This document shows, one piece after another, positions 63,363 through 64,000 of a DNA stretch of 64,000 nt; position 1 is the stretch's first letter, and every line of letters begins with the position of its first letter. The position numbers and the translations under genes are program-made. The notes beneath the pieces were generated by a model. The model searched no databases and was not told the origin of the DNA. It was given only the letters and a program-made list of their open reading frames with translations. The DNA comes from Bacteroidota bacterium (GTDB lineage Bacteria > Bacteroidota > Bacteroidia > AKYH767-A > OLB10), in the NCBI GenBank assembly GCA_016713925.1, contig JADJOH010000004.1:1-64000 (forward strand), written 5' to 3'.

Positions 63363-63527
63363 GGTATTTTTGAGAAATGGAAGTTACGGTTAGTTTTTGA
63401 GAAGATAAAATCTACAGAGGTGATTTTAAAATGAACGGATCCCGCACGGCATTTGTATCTTTATAGGGTAAAGATCGTACAATTCCATTCGCCAAATACC
63501 GTTATACAAAATACAAACGTTTCCCCT

Positions 63528-63535
63528 TACCTTTG
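63528..63535 (+). promoter_or_regulatory. -7 box of the DUF4175 gene
   Basis: TACCTTTG, 4 bases before the ATG at 63540; a leaderless start is implied. Confidence 0.6.
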
Positions 63536-63539
63536 CCAT

Positions 63540-64000
63540 ATGTCCACCGCCGAGAATAATTACCGTGAGTTGCTGGAGAAGCTGGACGCTTTCATCCGGA
63601 AGTATTATACCAACCAGCTGATAAAAGGGGGAATTTATGCCTTTGCATTGCTCCTTGGCTTCTATCTGGCTGTCACCTTGCTGGAGTCGTTCGCCTGGTT
63701 TAGTCCTGCAGTTCGCTCTGTTTTGTTCTACACCTATCTCGCCGCTACTGCTGCCGTACTCTGGAAGCTGGTGCTTACACCCCTCTTCAAACTTTATAAA
63801 CTGGGCAAGACGTTAAGCCGTAACGATGCCGCGAAAATTATCGGAGAACATTTCCAGCCGATTCGCGATAAGCTCCTGAATACCCTGCAGCTTCACGATC
63901 AGGCGAATGCCGAACCGGAACATCTCGCCCTGATTCATGCCTCTATCAACCAGAAAAGTGCTGAATTACGTCCTATCCCTTTTACCTCAGCCATCGATTT
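63540..64000 (+). CDS. DUF4175 family membrane protein, N-terminal part
   Basis: 153 residues before the window ends. MSTAENNYRELLEKLDAFIR opens the protein, followed by YYTNQLIKGGIYAFALLLGF and two membrane spans (YAFALLLGFYLAVTLLESF, FYTYLAATAAVLWKLVLTP), then RNDAAKIIGEHFQPIRDKLL and HDQANAEPEHLALIHASINQ, the usual block of large (about 1000-residue) DUF4175 proteins of Bacteroidota. Function unknown. Confidence 0.8.
   Translation, partial: MSTAENNYRELLEKLDAFIRKYYTNQLIKGGIYAFALLLGFYLAVTLLESFAWFSPAVRSVLFYTYLAATAAVLWKLVLTPLFKLYKLGKTLSRNDAAKIIGEHFQPIRDKLLNTLQLHDQANAEPEHLALIHASINQKSAELRPIPFTSAID

Overview
The window looks like a piece of a Bacteroidota chromosome (Saprospiria/Chitinophagia-like, class not resolved). 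Evidence: many long secreted proteins end in type IX secretion (T9SS) sorting domains, several genes have the Bacteroidota -7 box TAnnTTTG directly in front of the start codon, and the gene families present (MORN/YwqK, YHYH, GloVer repeat, DUF4175, GreA-like, TspO) are typical of the phylum. No rRNA, tRNA or CRISPR array was recognised.

Left part (1-11.4 kb): an integron-like cassette array, all genes reading left. A tyrosine recombinase (10.15-11.42 kb, one frameshift) is followed by a presumed attI core at about 10081, then cassettes separated by five attC sites of about 135 bp (3.0, 4.2, 6.9, 7.5, 8.5 kb) and one collapsed attC (3.77 kb). In each cassette the first bases after the crossover point are complementary to the first bases of its own attC, the hallmark of real cassettes. 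Cassette genes encode secreted, membrane and beta-propeller-like proteins of unknown role. The leftmost block is a Wadjet (jetA-jetB-jetC) anti-plasmid operon that begins just after the last attC and runs off the window. An IS110-family element is inserted exactly in one attC core; its 5' non-coding end folds like a bridge RNA whose target guides spell the attC core and whose donor guides match the element's own ends. Nearly every reading frame in this part is broken by 1-base indels, so either the array is decaying or the assembly is poor here.

Middle part (11.6-30 kb): an AI-2E family exporter, an unusual two-variant tandem repeat, then a tight operon of ECF sigma factor, small membrane protein, CpxP/CnrX-like sensor, MbnP and MbnH, followed by two YHYH-domain proteins: a likely copper-responsive module. 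Next come two copies of a GxxExxY gene embedded in dispersed repeats, an FMN reductase, a serine hydrolase, a short GC-rich stretch that looks like an assembly artefact, a CutA-like protein, isocitrate dehydrogenase, a YceI-like protein, an alpha/beta hydrolase and a TPR adenylate/guanylate cyclase.

Right part (30-64 kb): a sigma factor/TPR pair divergent from three large genes (T9SS repeat protein, S8 subtilase, TPR-CHAT protease), a PIN toxin-antitoxin pair overlapping dps, glutaminyl- and glutamyl-tRNA synthetases, a MazG-like protein, several T9SS surface proteins, GreA-like, TspO, Tag glycosylase, cytochrome c, a MORN protein with an internal amber codon, NadA, an rRNA methyltransferase-like enzyme, two tandem GloVer proteins, and the start of a DUF4175 protein at the right edge.
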